DNA of 64,000 nucleotides from NCBI GenBank assembly GCA_038528965.1, contig JBCBEC010000014.1, forward strand, positions 62,001 through 126,000, given 5' to 3'. The first letter of the stretch is position 1. Each line of letters begins with the position of its first letter. Below, in pieces: positions 45,501-54,095 of the stretch. A model generated the notes under the pieces. The model was not told the DNA's origin. It saw only the letters and a program-made list of their open reading frames with translations, and searched no databases. A program made the translations under genes and the position numbers. This DNA is from Lewinella sp038528965. Lineage in GTDB: Bacteria; Bacteroidota; Bacteroidia; Chitinophagales; Saprospiraceae.

Positions 45501-45790
45501 GGGACTTGCGTTTAGCACAGGCTTTCGGTATCAAGTCTGGCAGTAAAACTAACCGCTTGGAGATTTCTTTGGACATCTTCAACTTCGCTAACCTATTGAA
45601 CTCCGAGTGGGGTGTTATCTACAGTAACCCATTCGACTATCGTTTGATTAACTTTGAAGGCTACGAAGCTGACGGTACTACACCTCAGTTCACTTTCACT
45701 GATGACCGTCTAGACAACGATCGTTTCAACATCAGCGACCGTATTTCTCGTTGGCGTGGTCGTTTGGGTATTCGCTACACCTTCAATTAA
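42599..45790 (+). CDS. Oar-like TonB-dependent receptor with N-terminal carboxypeptidase-regulatory domain
   Basis: 1063-residue outer-membrane receptor. Signal peptide MKKFFTICAMLLTVSFAFGQ, then a CarboxypepD_reg-like domain (about 28-110, MTGKVTDGSEQLIGANVFAVHVPSG). A plug follows with GINNRYNAIYIDGAVNNDVFGLA-type sequence (about 175-245), then a 22-stranded barrel ending RISRWRGRLGIRYTFN. The pattern is that of Oar/Cna-B-type receptors, which transport large ligands or act as surface proteins; no TonB box is clearly seen. Codons are strongly biased to GGT/GCT/CGT/TCT types and the gene has a strong terminator, so it is probably highly expressed. A paralogue follows at 46044. Confidence 0.88.
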   Translation: MKKFFTICAMLLTVSFAFGQGSTTSSMTGKVTDGSEQLIGANVFAVHVPSGTTYGAATDLEGNFRIPGMRVGGPYKITISYTGFEDASYEGIYLSLGQPYRLDAQIQETAVELGTVVVAAQAGPAGGNIGASTIIKADDINRMPTLSRDLGDFTRLTPQSKASFGGGTSIAGVNNRYNAIYIDGAVNNDVFGLAANGTNGGQTGIAPISIDAIDQIQVVVSPYDVTLGGFAGGGISAVTKSGTNNLEGSAYYFNQNESLAGSTNSLLTERTGAEAEKLDEFSQNLYGLSLGGPIVKDKVFFFFNGEIQRDETPVPFDFGTYLGDASEADLNNLRNELISRFGYDPGQFGSKADQLDGTRLFGKLDFNLSDATKLTVRHQYTKAEQLNVNGSGQRTINFENNGVFFPSVTNSFATELNTMFGSKASNNLVIGITTVRDDRDPIGGDFPFLTIFDGNDGTLRIGSEQFSTANILDQDVITLTNNYKIFKGKHTFTIGTHNEYSSFRNLFIRQNFGVYEFSSIDAFLAGENADEFFRSYSLVDDVTGDESAAAANFNALQLGFYAQDEWLVNDKFTLTYGLRLDIPVLLDDPVIADNFNTETINTIGAEYDLEGAQGGAMPEGQLMLSPRVGFEYKAADATKIRGGLGIFTSRIPFVWPGGAFTNNGLTVGGVFLEDQPFEADIQKQPINPNFTVPSGQVDLFAQDFRYPQVFRASAAIDHTLPGGIQATLEGIYTKTLNNVIYTNVNSDPTVDFNWTGGPDNRPVFTRNDLDPAYTAVYLASNTSEGDTYNVTASLNKDFDWGLNAFLAYTYGDANSLIEGTSSQNSSQWRGGFSVNGRNDPAFGRSDFSIGSRIVAAVGYDNDWGTDGLLNTSISIFYNGQSGDPYSYVYNGGSARNINNETGSTSRNRSLIWIPADQSEINLIDDGDLTAAEQWEALNNFIEQDDYLSENRGSYAEKNGARAPFVSQWDLRLAQAFGIKSGSKTNRLEISLDIFNFANLLNSEWGVIYSNPFDYRLINFEGYEADGTTPQFTFTDDRLDNDRFNISDRISRWRGRLGIRYTFN

Positions 45791-45830
45791 AATAAGGACC
45801 TCTAACCGCTTTAGCGGAAGACCCTGATTT

Positions 45831-45868
45831 TGCCCTGGATTTGAGGAAATCGAATCCAGGGCATTTTT
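45831..45868 (+). terminator. Strong intrinsic terminator after the first receptor gene
   Basis: Perfect 11-bp stem (TGCCCTGGATT at 45831-45841, AATCCAGGGCA at 45853-45863) with an 11-base loop followed by TTTTTA. It lies 41 bases after the stop codon. Confidence 0.85.
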
Positions 45869-46043
45869 ACAAGTAACTATCGAATAATTCGTAAAATCCC
45901 GCGAAGAAGCTTACTTTTGAAATCTCACAGACAAGCGCCATAATTTGCATTGCAACATTGCCGTTTGAAGTACGTTTTAGGCAAGCAACACTATCCACTC
46001 CCGCCCTTCAGCAAAATTCTGTCGACTCGAACCTCTGCTGAAC

Positions 46044-49000
46044 ATGATTCGGACTTTACTGACTTTTTTCTACTTGCTAGCTACCCTTTCGCTGCTGTCT
46101 CAAGGTAGCACTGCTGCTATAATTACTGGTAAGATTACAGACAACACCACCTTGTCTCCACTGCCAGCCGCTTCTATCAAAGCCATTCACCAACCTTCAG
46201 GTACGGAATACCGGACCAATTGTGACCAGGAGGGTAATTATTGGTTAAGTGGCCTCAGAGTAGGTGGTCCTTATCGCCTGGTTATTTCAAACCCCGGAGC
46301 GAAGGATACCGAAATTGAGGAAATCTACCTGGATCTTGGACAACGCTTTGTCATGGACGTCGCGGTACAACAAACAACCTTTAGACTGGCGGCCTTTGAA
46401 GCTAAGAAGCTAACCAATGTCGCCTCCAATGGGCAGACAGGACCAGCCACGACTTTACACGCCAATGAGTTGGTTAGGCTACCTAGCCTGGATCGAAACT
46501 TGGAGGATTACGTACGACTGAGCCCTTGGGCCACGCTCAACCCTAGTGGCAACTTCTCTTTTTTAGGCACCAATAATCGTTACAATGGGATCTACGTGGA
46601 TGGTATTATCAGTAATGATGTATTCGGTCTGAGTGGCACCGGAACCAATGGTGGACAAACTGGTGCCTCCTCCATTAGCATCGATGCCATTGAGCAGCTG
46701 CAGATTATCACCAACCCTTATGATCTCACGCTGGGAGGATTCGCTGGTGGTAGCGTGAACGCCATCACCAAAAGCGGCACCAATAATCTGGAAGGAACCG
46801 CCTACTATTACTCTCGCAGTGAAGAGTTGACGGGCAGTACAAATGAAACCCTACTACTGCGAACCGGCGGTGAGTCTTCCGATCTTTCGCCCTTCAATAA
46901 CCGACTCTACGGAATGTCGCTCGGTGGTGCTTTGAAGAAAAATAAAATCTTCTTCTACCTCAATGCGGAACTACAAAGAGACCAAGCACCCACCAGCTTC
47001 GATCTAGATAATTACCTGGGCACATCAAATAGTGGTGACCTAAACGGTTTACGCGACTTTGTACGGAATACTTACAATTATGATCCCGGTGACTTTCAAG
47101 GCCAAACGGATGAACTAGAAGCCTTGCGATTATTTGGGAAACTGAATTTTAATCTGAACGATAAGAATCAACTGAGTCTGCGCCACCTCTACACTAGAAT
47201 TGAGCAATTTGATGTCAACTCCAACAGCGAACGTGTCATTCATTTCAACAACAATGGCGCTTTCATCCAAAGTAACACCAACTCGTTTGCCGCAGAATTA
47301 CACACTACCGGTAATCGCCGGGCTAATAACCTGATCATTGGCTACTCCCGCGTGGTGGATGATCGCGACCCCATTGGAGGAGACTTCCCGGCAGTTACGT
47401 TCTTTGACAACGGCGGCAGAATCAATTTCGGATCTGATCAATTCTCTACCGCCAATTTATTGGAACAAAGATTGTGGACACTTACCGATCAGCTCACCTT
47501 TTACGGCAAGAAACACTCTCTCACCTTGGGTATGCACCACGAATACGGTCAGTTTGATAACCTCTCCATTCGCCAGAACTTTGGTGCTTACGAATACGGT
47601 TCAGTGGACCAATTCTTACTGGGCAGTAATGCCGACGCCTACTTCCGCTCCTATTCACTGGTCAATCAGAAGATTGGTGATGAGCAAGGTGCCACTGCTG
47701 CCCTTAGTTATCTGCAACTTGGCTTCTTCCTTCAAGATGAATGGTTGGCCAGCGACCGCCTAACCATCACGGCGGGATTACGCTTAGACGCCCCTACCCT
47801 TTTGGACGACCCGGCGATAGCGCCTAGCTTCAATGATGAAACCCTCGCACTTTTGGAAGACCAGTACGAGATTGGCGGTCTCCAAGGAGGTGTAATGCCA
47901 GAGACTCAGCTGTTGTTTTCGCCCCGCCTTGGTTTCGAATATCGAGCTCGTAAGGGTACTATTTTTCGTGGGGGCGCGGGTATTTTCACCGGCCGCATTC
48001 CCTTTATCTGGCCGGCTGGTACCTTCAGCAATAATGGTCTGAGCATTGGTGGAATCTTCCGCATTGATCAACCTTTTGAGCCGCTGGTGACTGAGCAACC
48101 AAGCGATCCTGATTTTTCCACTCCATTCGGACAGGTAGACCTCTTTACCAGCGACTTTAAGTTCCCACAATTGTTCCGCAGTAGTCTGGCGATCGAAAAG
48201 GCCTTACCTGGCGGATTAACGGCAACAATAGAGGGTGTCTACTCCAGGAATATCAACGATATCCTGTACACCAACATTAACAGCGATCCTACGCAAGCCT
48301 TCGCTTGGACTGGCGGCCCTGACAATCGTCCCATCTACACCAATACCAGTTTAGACCCAACTTACACGGCAATTTACGTGGCCTCCAACACCAACGAAGG
48401 TGATGCCTATCAGCTCAGTTTATCCTTACAAAAGGAACTATTATTCGGCATGGAAGGCTTCCTCGCCTACAGCTTCGGTGATGCTACCAGCTTAGTAGAT
48501 GGCAGTTCGTCACAGAACTCCTCCCAGTGGCGCGGCAACTACAATGTGGCCGGGCGAAACACGCCTTTCGCTGGCCGCTCTGAATTTGCCCCTGGTGGTC
48601 GGTTGATTGCCGCCCTTAACTACACCTGTAATTGGAACAAGAAAAAGAATATTGCCACCCAAGTTACGCTCTTCTACGAGGGTCGTGCTGGCCTGCCCTA
48701 CTCTTACGTTTACGGAGGTAGTCAGGCTCGCAACATTAATCAAGAAACAGGCAATACAACCAATAACCGATCACTGATCTGGATTCCGGAAAGCACCAGC
48801 GAGATCAATCTCATTGATACAGATGACTTGACAGCGGAAGAGCAATGGTTATTACTGGACTTATTTATCGAGCAGGATGAGTACCTATCGGAAAACAGGG
48901 GCAGCTACGCAGAGAAGAATGCTGCACGCACGCCATTCTTCAGTCAATTTGACCTGCGCTTTTCTCAATCTTTTGGTATAAAATCTGGCCGCAAAACCAA

Positions 49001-49238
49001 CTGCCTGGAAATTTCTCTGGACATCTTTAATTTTGCCAATCTACTCAATGCAGAATGGGGATTGGTATACGATAATCCCTTCGCGGATCGCTTGATCAAC
49101 TTTGTGGGCTACGAAGCAGATGGTACTACCCCACAATTTACTTTTACGGATGTACGCATTGGTGAGGAGCGTTTTCAGATCAACGATTTGGCATCGCGCT
49201 GGCGGGGTCGGTTTGGGATTAGGTATACCTTTAACTAA
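46044..49238 (+). CDS. Second Oar-like TonB-dependent receptor (paralogue of the upstream gene)
   Basis: 1064-residue protein with the same architecture and near-identical length as the receptor at 42599. It has a signal peptide (MIRTLLTFFYLLATLSLLSQG), a CarboxypepD_reg-like domain (about 28-110), a plug with NNRYNGIYVDGIISNDVFGL, and a barrel ending ASRWRGRFGIRYTFN. Long blocks match the first copy (YDLTLGGFAGGSVNAITKSG; SQNSSQWRG). Codon usage is less biased than in copy one, so it may be weakly expressed or older. It has its own 5' region with no clear -7 box. The two are a tandem duplication; ligand unknown. Confidence 0.87.
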   Translation: MIRTLLTFFYLLATLSLLSQGSTAAIITGKITDNTTLSPLPAASIKAIHQPSGTEYRTNCDQEGNYWLSGLRVGGPYRLVISNPGAKDTEIEEIYLDLGQRFVMDVAVQQTTFRLAAFEAKKLTNVASNGQTGPATTLHANELVRLPSLDRNLEDYVRLSPWATLNPSGNFSFLGTNNRYNGIYVDGIISNDVFGLSGTGTNGGQTGASSISIDAIEQLQIITNPYDLTLGGFAGGSVNAITKSGTNNLEGTAYYYSRSEELTGSTNETLLLRTGGESSDLSPFNNRLYGMSLGGALKKNKIFFYLNAELQRDQAPTSFDLDNYLGTSNSGDLNGLRDFVRNTYNYDPGDFQGQTDELEALRLFGKLNFNLNDKNQLSLRHLYTRIEQFDVNSNSERVIHFNNNGAFIQSNTNSFAAELHTTGNRRANNLIIGYSRVVDDRDPIGGDFPAVTFFDNGGRINFGSDQFSTANLLEQRLWTLTDQLTFYGKKHSLTLGMHHEYGQFDNLSIRQNFGAYEYGSVDQFLLGSNADAYFRSYSLVNQKIGDEQGATAALSYLQLGFFLQDEWLASDRLTITAGLRLDAPTLLDDPAIAPSFNDETLALLEDQYEIGGLQGGVMPETQLLFSPRLGFEYRARKGTIFRGGAGIFTGRIPFIWPAGTFSNNGLSIGGIFRIDQPFEPLVTEQPSDPDFSTPFGQVDLFTSDFKFPQLFRSSLAIEKALPGGLTATIEGVYSRNINDILYTNINSDPTQAFAWTGGPDNRPIYTNTSLDPTYTAIYVASNTNEGDAYQLSLSLQKELLFGMEGFLAYSFGDATSLVDGSSSQNSSQWRGNYNVAGRNTPFAGRSEFAPGGRLIAALNYTCNWNKKKNIATQVTLFYEGRAGLPYSYVYGGSQARNINQETGNTTNNRSLIWIPESTSEINLIDTDDLTAEEQWLLLDLFIEQDEYLSENRGSYAEKNAARTPFFSQFDLRFSQSFGIKSGRKTNCLEISLDIFNFANLLNAEWGLVYDNPFADRLINFVGYEADGTTPQFTFTDVRIGEERFQINDLASRWRGRFGIRYTFN

Positions 49239-49266
49239 ACTCTATCTATGCTTGAGTTAATTATAA

Positions 49267-49290
49267 GGCTTGTGCTTAAATTTGCAAGCC
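49267..49290 (+). terminator. Weak hairpin after the second receptor gene
   Basis: GGCTTG (49267-49272) pairs with CAAGCC (49285-49290), followed by GGTTTCTGTT. A six-bp stem with a T-rich but interrupted tail, 28 bases after the stop. Confidence 0.35.
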
Positions 49291-49386
49291 GGTTTCTGTT
49301 GCTGGCGCTGTAATGACTTTAAAAAATAACTACTGACTATGGTAGCTATCAGGGGACTGTTAGGTTTGAGCTTGAATTGAAAGCAA

Positions 49387-51687
49387 CTAATAATCTAGTC
49401 CTCGTGTGTAATGAGAGATATTATAAACAGTGACGGCATGATCCTTGGTAGTCACTGCCAAAAGCATCTTATCGTCCTGGTAATCTAAACTCATTATCTC
49501 GGCATTAAATTGAAGAGTCTTAATCTTACTCGCAGTCGATACATCCCAAATTATGACCTTCTGATCATCCCCCCCAGAAATCATACAATTTCCATCAGAT
49601 GTAAAGCAAATATCTCGGACATAGTTATTATGCCCTTCCAGGGTTTTCGACACCGCATTTTTTTCTCTATCCCAAACTAGAATTTTCTTTAATCCCCCAA
49701 TTGCAACCTTATTCTCGGTAGGAAAAAACTCTACAGATGAAGCTTCCTGTGGTAAGTCATATGTATCCACTCGCTTATCTTTGGTTTGGAAGAAACCAAT
49801 TTTCTTAATAAACGGATAAGCTCCTGGGGCATCATAGATTAATGCCAGCTCAGCTTTAGATGAAGAAATAGATGCATCAAAAACTCCACCTTTTGCTGGA
49901 TAGCTTCGCGTGCTACTGGTGTTTACATTAGAGAATGATATTAGACCATATCTATCACAGGAAATATAATTGGATGCGTCCACAAAAAAGACAGCATTAA
50001 CATCTCCTCTTTTTTTCACGGGAGCTCCAATTAGTTTTTTGGTTTTTAAATCAATCCTGTAGAGCTTTCTACGAACATCTGTACAGACCAGATAATTTTC
50101 TATAAAGTCCATAGCCCGTAAATTTACTGTAGAAACATCAATAGCATTTCTAACGTGCAAAGAATCGTCTATGAGAGAATATCTAATAAATTTCCCATCA
50201 TAAGAGGCCGCATACAAGCCGTCATTGGCGAAGCGTATTTGTCGAAGGTAATGATCATAAACTCTGCGCGCAACTGGTACTTCACAAGTCAGGATCGCGA
50301 TTCTACTTTCAATAGTATCCTTAAAATCACTATTCGGATTATTGATCAGGAATTCTCGAAAACCATCTAATTGATCTTGTTTTAGTAGATCGTTGGCTAC
50401 AGTATTTTCAACACTATATCTCGTTTCATAGACAGCATCGCTATACTCTGAATGAGGCCATTTAGCCAAAAATGAGTCAATATCTGACAAGGTAGGATTA
50501 GATATGATATCTTTGAATGCTATCTCTTCTGGGCTTTCATTGTATTTATTGAACAATAGAACAGCCATAACCATCAACCCTGCTAAGAGTGGAAATAGTA
50601 TCAGTCTATATTTCTTCCAAGCCAAGCTAGTCTTATCACTATCCAAAGTAGAAGTTACTGCAAGCGCTCTTTGCCACTTTTTATCAACTTTAGGACTCTC
50701 CTTTTTAATCTGAACCTCACTAACCTTTTTTATTTGACTTCTAATGTTCTTATCTTCTTTAAACTTGGTTAACTCTTCCTTTTTTATTTGACTTCTAATG
50801 TTTTTCTCTTCTTTAATCTTAGCTAACTCCTCCTTTTTTTCATCAATTTCTTCATTGAGTGAACGTAATATTTGATCAAGATTAGCAGAGAACTGAATAT
50901 TACTTTTCAGGAGAATTGGAACGGATTCCGCAGCGAAGTCTTTGCCCTTTAAAATGAAAAACTTTCTTTCCCTTTGATTTGGGACGAAGCAGGAATTAAA
51001 AAATGCCGTGTATTCAATTTGAACCCAATGCGAAGACATAGAGTTCGGTGTCGAAAGCAAGATAAAATGTCTACTCTTCTCAATGGCTTTATTAATTTCT
51101 TGCACCCATGGATCTCCATCATCTAAATTCTCATGCGAGAAAAACACCTTCAACCCTTTACTTCTGACCTCTTGCCATATCTGCCTGGCCTCTTCTAAAT
51201 CGAAGTCGGAAAAACACAAAAAGATATCATACAAGTATTCACTTTTCTCAATGTGATTCCGAACTATATTATCTACCTTCTTTTCTTGGGACTTATTTAA
51301 TAAATAGTTTTTTTTGACTTCTTGCTCTTTGTTATTCGACTCATCATTTCGAACTAAAATATTGTAAAATCCAGGGTAGCTTTTGAAGTCGTTTACCGTT
51401 TGTAGAATTCTTGCTTTTAGCTTGTTTTGCAGTATTGTTTCTTCTTCTATCGTAATAACCCCCTTCCGTTTTCGCTCATTTAAATCCCTATAATCAGAGG
51501 ATATTAGTAGTATTATATCCTGAAGGCTCAAAACATCTTTCTCTGTCTCTTCATCGTTAATGAAAGATTCTATCTTAAAAATAATAGTTTCGATTGCACT
51601 CCCTATTTGATTAAATGCAATCATTTTTTTAATCTGCATTGAAAAAGAATCCATAGTGGTTTCTGTGCTTACTTTTTCGCCTTCCAA
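49387..51687 (-). CDS. EAD11-like - TIR - transmembrane - WD40 protein
   Basis: 766 residues. About 15-100 (QIKKMIAFNQIGSAIETIIF, LQDIILLISSDYRDLNERKRKG, ITIEEETILQNKLKARILQTV) fits the EAD11-type helical adaptor. A TIR domain covers about 151-277 (YLYDIFLCFSDFDLEEARQIW, GLKVFFSHENLDDGDPWV, SSHWVQIEYTAFFNSC). Glu225 sits where NAD-cleaving TIR domains have their catalytic glutamate. A coiled coil with an 18-residue tandem repeat (285-320) leads to a membrane helix (about 361-380), preceded by KKYR, so the N-terminal part should be cytoplasmic. A WD40 propeller (about 465-766, including LEGHNNYVRDICFTSDGNCM) would lie outside. AT-rich relative to neighbours. M12 or M17 could be the start instead. 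Confidence 0.8.
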   Translation of the reverse strand: MEGEKVSTETTMDSFSMQIKKMIAFNQIGSAIETIIFKIESFINDEETEKDVLSLQDIILLISSDYRDLNERKRKGVITIEEETILQNKLKARILQTVNDFKSYPGFYNILVRNDESNNKEQEVKKNYLLNKSQEKKVDNIVRNHIEKSEYLYDIFLCFSDFDLEEARQIWQEVRSKGLKVFFSHENLDDGDPWVQEINKAIEKSRHFILLSTPNSMSSHWVQIEYTAFFNSCFVPNQRERKFFILKGKDFAAESVPILLKSNIQFSANLDQILRSLNEEIDEKKEELAKIKEEKNIRSQIKKEELTKFKEDKNIRSQIKKVSEVQIKKESPKVDKKWQRALAVTSTLDSDKTSLAWKKYRLILFPLLAGLMVMAVLLFNKYNESPEEIAFKDIISNPTLSDIDSFLAKWPHSEYSDAVYETRYSVENTVANDLLKQDQLDGFREFLINNPNSDFKDTIESRIAILTCEVPVARRVYDHYLRQIRFANDGLYAASYDGKFIRYSLIDDSLHVRNAIDVSTVNLRAMDFIENYLVCTDVRRKLYRIDLKTKKLIGAPVKKRGDVNAVFFVDASNYISCDRYGLISFSNVNTSSTRSYPAKGGVFDASISSSKAELALIYDAPGAYPFIKKIGFFQTKDKRVDTYDLPQEASSVEFFPTENKVAIGGLKKILVWDREKNAVSKTLEGHNNYVRDICFTSDGNCMISGGDDQKVIIWDVSTASKIKTLQFNAEIMSLDYQDDKMLLAVTTKDHAVTVYNISHYTRGLDY

Positions 51688-51909
51688 GGTTAGAGTGACG
51701 TACTTAGAGGTAGAATGCGCATTAAGATGATCATACTGATTGGATCGCTGAAATCCTCATTCTTATTTCCAATTCCTCTAAAGGTAAAGAAAAGAGATTT
51801 ATTGATAACTGGCGGCGGTTTAATAAAGAGTAGTCGCTGTAATTTCAATTAGTAAGATACGACCACTAGCAACGCACAATCATGCTCGTATAATTTCATA
51901 TTACCTACT

Positions 51910-52749
51910 CTAAAAGAACCCCAACCGCCACGGCTTATAGCGATAGGGAATAAGCACAAAATGCTCTTGTTGCTGCAATTCTGGTCGAAAGAAAAGGACG
52001 CCCATGTGGTACAAATCAACGCTCATGGTAACGCGCGGATGCCGGCGTATTTCTAACCAAGCCAGCTCCATTTCTTCTGACCAATGAATATCGCCAATCA
52101 CTACCACCGATCGCTCGTGAAGTCGCGGGAGGAGCTGTTCAAAGTACAGCGTGGTAGATTCGTACTGATGATCGCCATCCATCCACACAAAATCAAGTTG
52201 ATCCAGAGACTTTACAATCTTGGGGATTTCCTCCATAAAGGTACCGGTCCGCATATCTGGTATCCGTCGGCTTAACCTACGGAAAGACTGCCGCGCCAAC
52301 TTTGCGACCTCCGGATTTCCTTCGATAGTAATCAGGTGGGCCGACCGTCGAGCGCCCTGCAGGTATAAGGCGGAGATGCCCAGGTTGGTCCCAAGTTCGA
52401 GAATGGTATTAGGCTGGTGGAAGTCGACCATCCGGAACAGCCAACGACCGGCCTGAGCTTCAATAGCACTCTTTTCCACAATCTCTCGCACACTACGCTT
52501 TTTGCCTTGCCCGGCTCGACTACCCGCACCATGGTCCACTGAATAGTCAACAAATTGCTGCGTATGTAACCAATGCAGACGGATTCTTTCTGCATCATCA
52601 AAAGCGTAGAATTCCCGCTGATCTTCTAAAACACGTTCCACCCAGACCGATAGAAAAGGGGAATGGACATCATAACGCGTCACTGCTTCGCTGTAGTAGC
52701 GCGCAAAAGAGCGAATATGATGCCAATAAGTAGTCCAGGGAACAGCCAT
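51910..52749 (-). CDS. SAM-dependent methyltransferase (O-methyltransferase/Methyltransf_24-like)
   Basis: 279 residues. The SAM-binding motif I is NTILELGTNLGISALYLQGA, followed by AHLITIEGNPEVAKLARQSF (motif II acid) and QLDFVWMDGDHQYESTTLYFEQLLP (motif with D-G-D-H). VVVIGDIHWSEEMELAWLEIRRHP comes next. The pattern matches class I O-methyltransferases similar to those acting on small phenolic or sugar substrates. No signal peptide is seen. It stands alone, divergent from the ABC permease gene. Substrate unknown. Confidence 0.8.
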   Translation of the reverse strand: MAVPWTTYWHHIRSFARYYSEAVTRYDVHSPFLSVWVERVLEDQREFYAFDDAERIRLHWLHTQQFVDYSVDHGAGSRAGQGKKRSVREIVEKSAIEAQAGRWLFRMVDFHQPNTILELGTNLGISALYLQGARRSAHLITIEGNPEVAKLARQSFRRLSRRIPDMRTGTFMEEIPKIVKSLDQLDFVWMDGDHQYESTTLYFEQLLPRLHERSVVVIGDIHWSEEMELAWLEIRRHPRVTMSVDLYHMGVLFFRPELQQQEHFVLIPYRYKPWRLGFF

Positions 52750-52974
52750 TAGGAATAGAATTCAGCACTCTTATATGAGAGTTAGCAGTGAAAGTAAAGC
52801 AAATTTTGTGCCCTCCGAAAATTCTTCTAATTTTCCGCAAATTATCCCTCCTCTGACATTTTTTGTAGGTCGGAGACAACCAGAATCATAAGCGATTGAT
52901 AATGAGCGCTGATTTTGATTTTCTCCGACTGTAATCCGCAAGAAAAGTCAGGGAATCAATTATCCTAAGACTCA

Positions 52975-54093
52975 ATGGCGTCTTTACTGCATCTACGCAA
53001 CAAATACGATGGGAACCGACAATGGATTTGGGCCATCGTTGGCTTACTCATCGTTGTGGCAATCTGGTGGGTCCTGGCTGAAATGCTCTCCATTCAGCGC
53101 CCATTAGTGGAATACACTACTCAATTACCTTCTACTGAAGAGCAAAATAGCGACGATTTTTCGCTGAACATCGACAGTATCTTCGTGGCCGATTCTATTG
53201 CCTTGGCTAACGCAACGGAATTTGAGCAAATCTATCCACTCCTGCCACCTCCGCATCATGTCGTCACCGCTTTCGGTGAATTACAAAAGGATGATGATCT
53301 CCTGCTGAACACCTGGATCTCTATCTGGCGCAACTTACAGGGGTATTTCTGGGCTATTTTCATCGCCTTACTGATTGGCTTCCCAATCGGACTACATCCT
53401 GCGGTGCGAGCGCTATTCAGCAAGCAAGTTGATGCCTTACGCTATTTACCCATTACAGCACTTACCGGCTTATTCATACTTTGGTTTGGTGTGGGTGACC
53501 AGATGAAGATTGCCTTCCTGGCCTTTGGTATTCTGGTTTATCTCTTACCGGTGGTCATCCAAAGAATCAACGAAGTGGAAGACGTTTATCTCAAAACCGT
53601 CTTCACCCTGGGCTCTACCAATTGGCAGATGATCCGTTCAGTGTACTTTCCTTCCGTATTGAGTAAACTCATGGATGACATCCGGGTATTGACGGCCATT
53701 AGCTGGACCTACATTATCATTGCGGAGCTCTTGAATCGGGAAGGGGGTGTAGGGGCTATGATTTGGCTCAATGGTAAGTATGGTAAGGTGGATAAAGTTT
53801 TTGCGTGGCTACTTATCATCATTGCCGTAGGGTTCCTACAGGATCGCTTATTTGTCTATTTAGATAAGCGCCTCTTTCCACACAAATACTACAAGACTGT
53901 ATTTAACGGCCTGAAAGAAGTAAAAATTGGCTTTCTGGTTATTCTGGCTAGTGTTATGCTCTTCCTTCTTGTGAGTTCTTTCGTACCAGCCATCAGTGCC
54001 TTGATGCTCAACTTGCTATACATCATTCTCATCACGGGACTCATCGCCATTATTTATGGTGAATTTCGTTTCCAAAGCTCCTATATCCAGTAA
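52975..54093 (+). CDS. ABC transporter permease, SsuC/NrtB/TauC-like, with an extended N-terminal loop
   Basis: 372-residue inner-membrane permease. An N-terminal helix (about 18-37) is followed by a long extracytoplasmic segment of about 90 residues (acidic, LPSTEEQNSDDFSLNIDSIF) not present in usual 250-270-residue family members. The transport core shows NTWISIWRNLQGYFWAIFIALLIGFPIGL, YLPITALTGLFILWFGVGDQMKIAFLAFGI and the EAA-type coupling loop in VYLKTVFTLGSTNWQMIRSVYFPSVLSKLMDDIRV. Two further helices lie at the C-terminus. Stop and the ATPase start are two bases apart. No substrate-binding protein gene is adjacent, so the extra loop may replace it or the binding protein is elsewhere. 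Confidence 0.82.
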   Translation: MASLLHLRNKYDGNRQWIWAIVGLLIVVAIWWVLAEMLSIQRPLVEYTTQLPSTEEQNSDDFSLNIDSIFVADSIALANATEFEQIYPLLPPPHHVVTAFGELQKDDDLLLNTWISIWRNLQGYFWAIFIALLIGFPIGLHPAVRALFSKQVDALRYLPITALTGLFILWFGVGDQMKIAFLAFGILVYLLPVVIQRINEVEDVYLKTVFTLGSTNWQMIRSVYFPSVLSKLMDDIRVLTAISWTYIIIAELLNREGGVGAMIWLNGKYGKVDKVFAWLLIIIAVGFLQDRLFVYLDKRLFPHKYYKTVFNGLKEVKIGFLVILASVMLFLLVSSFVPAISALMLNLLYIILITGLIAIIYGEFRFQSSYIQ

Positions 54094-54095
54094 TT

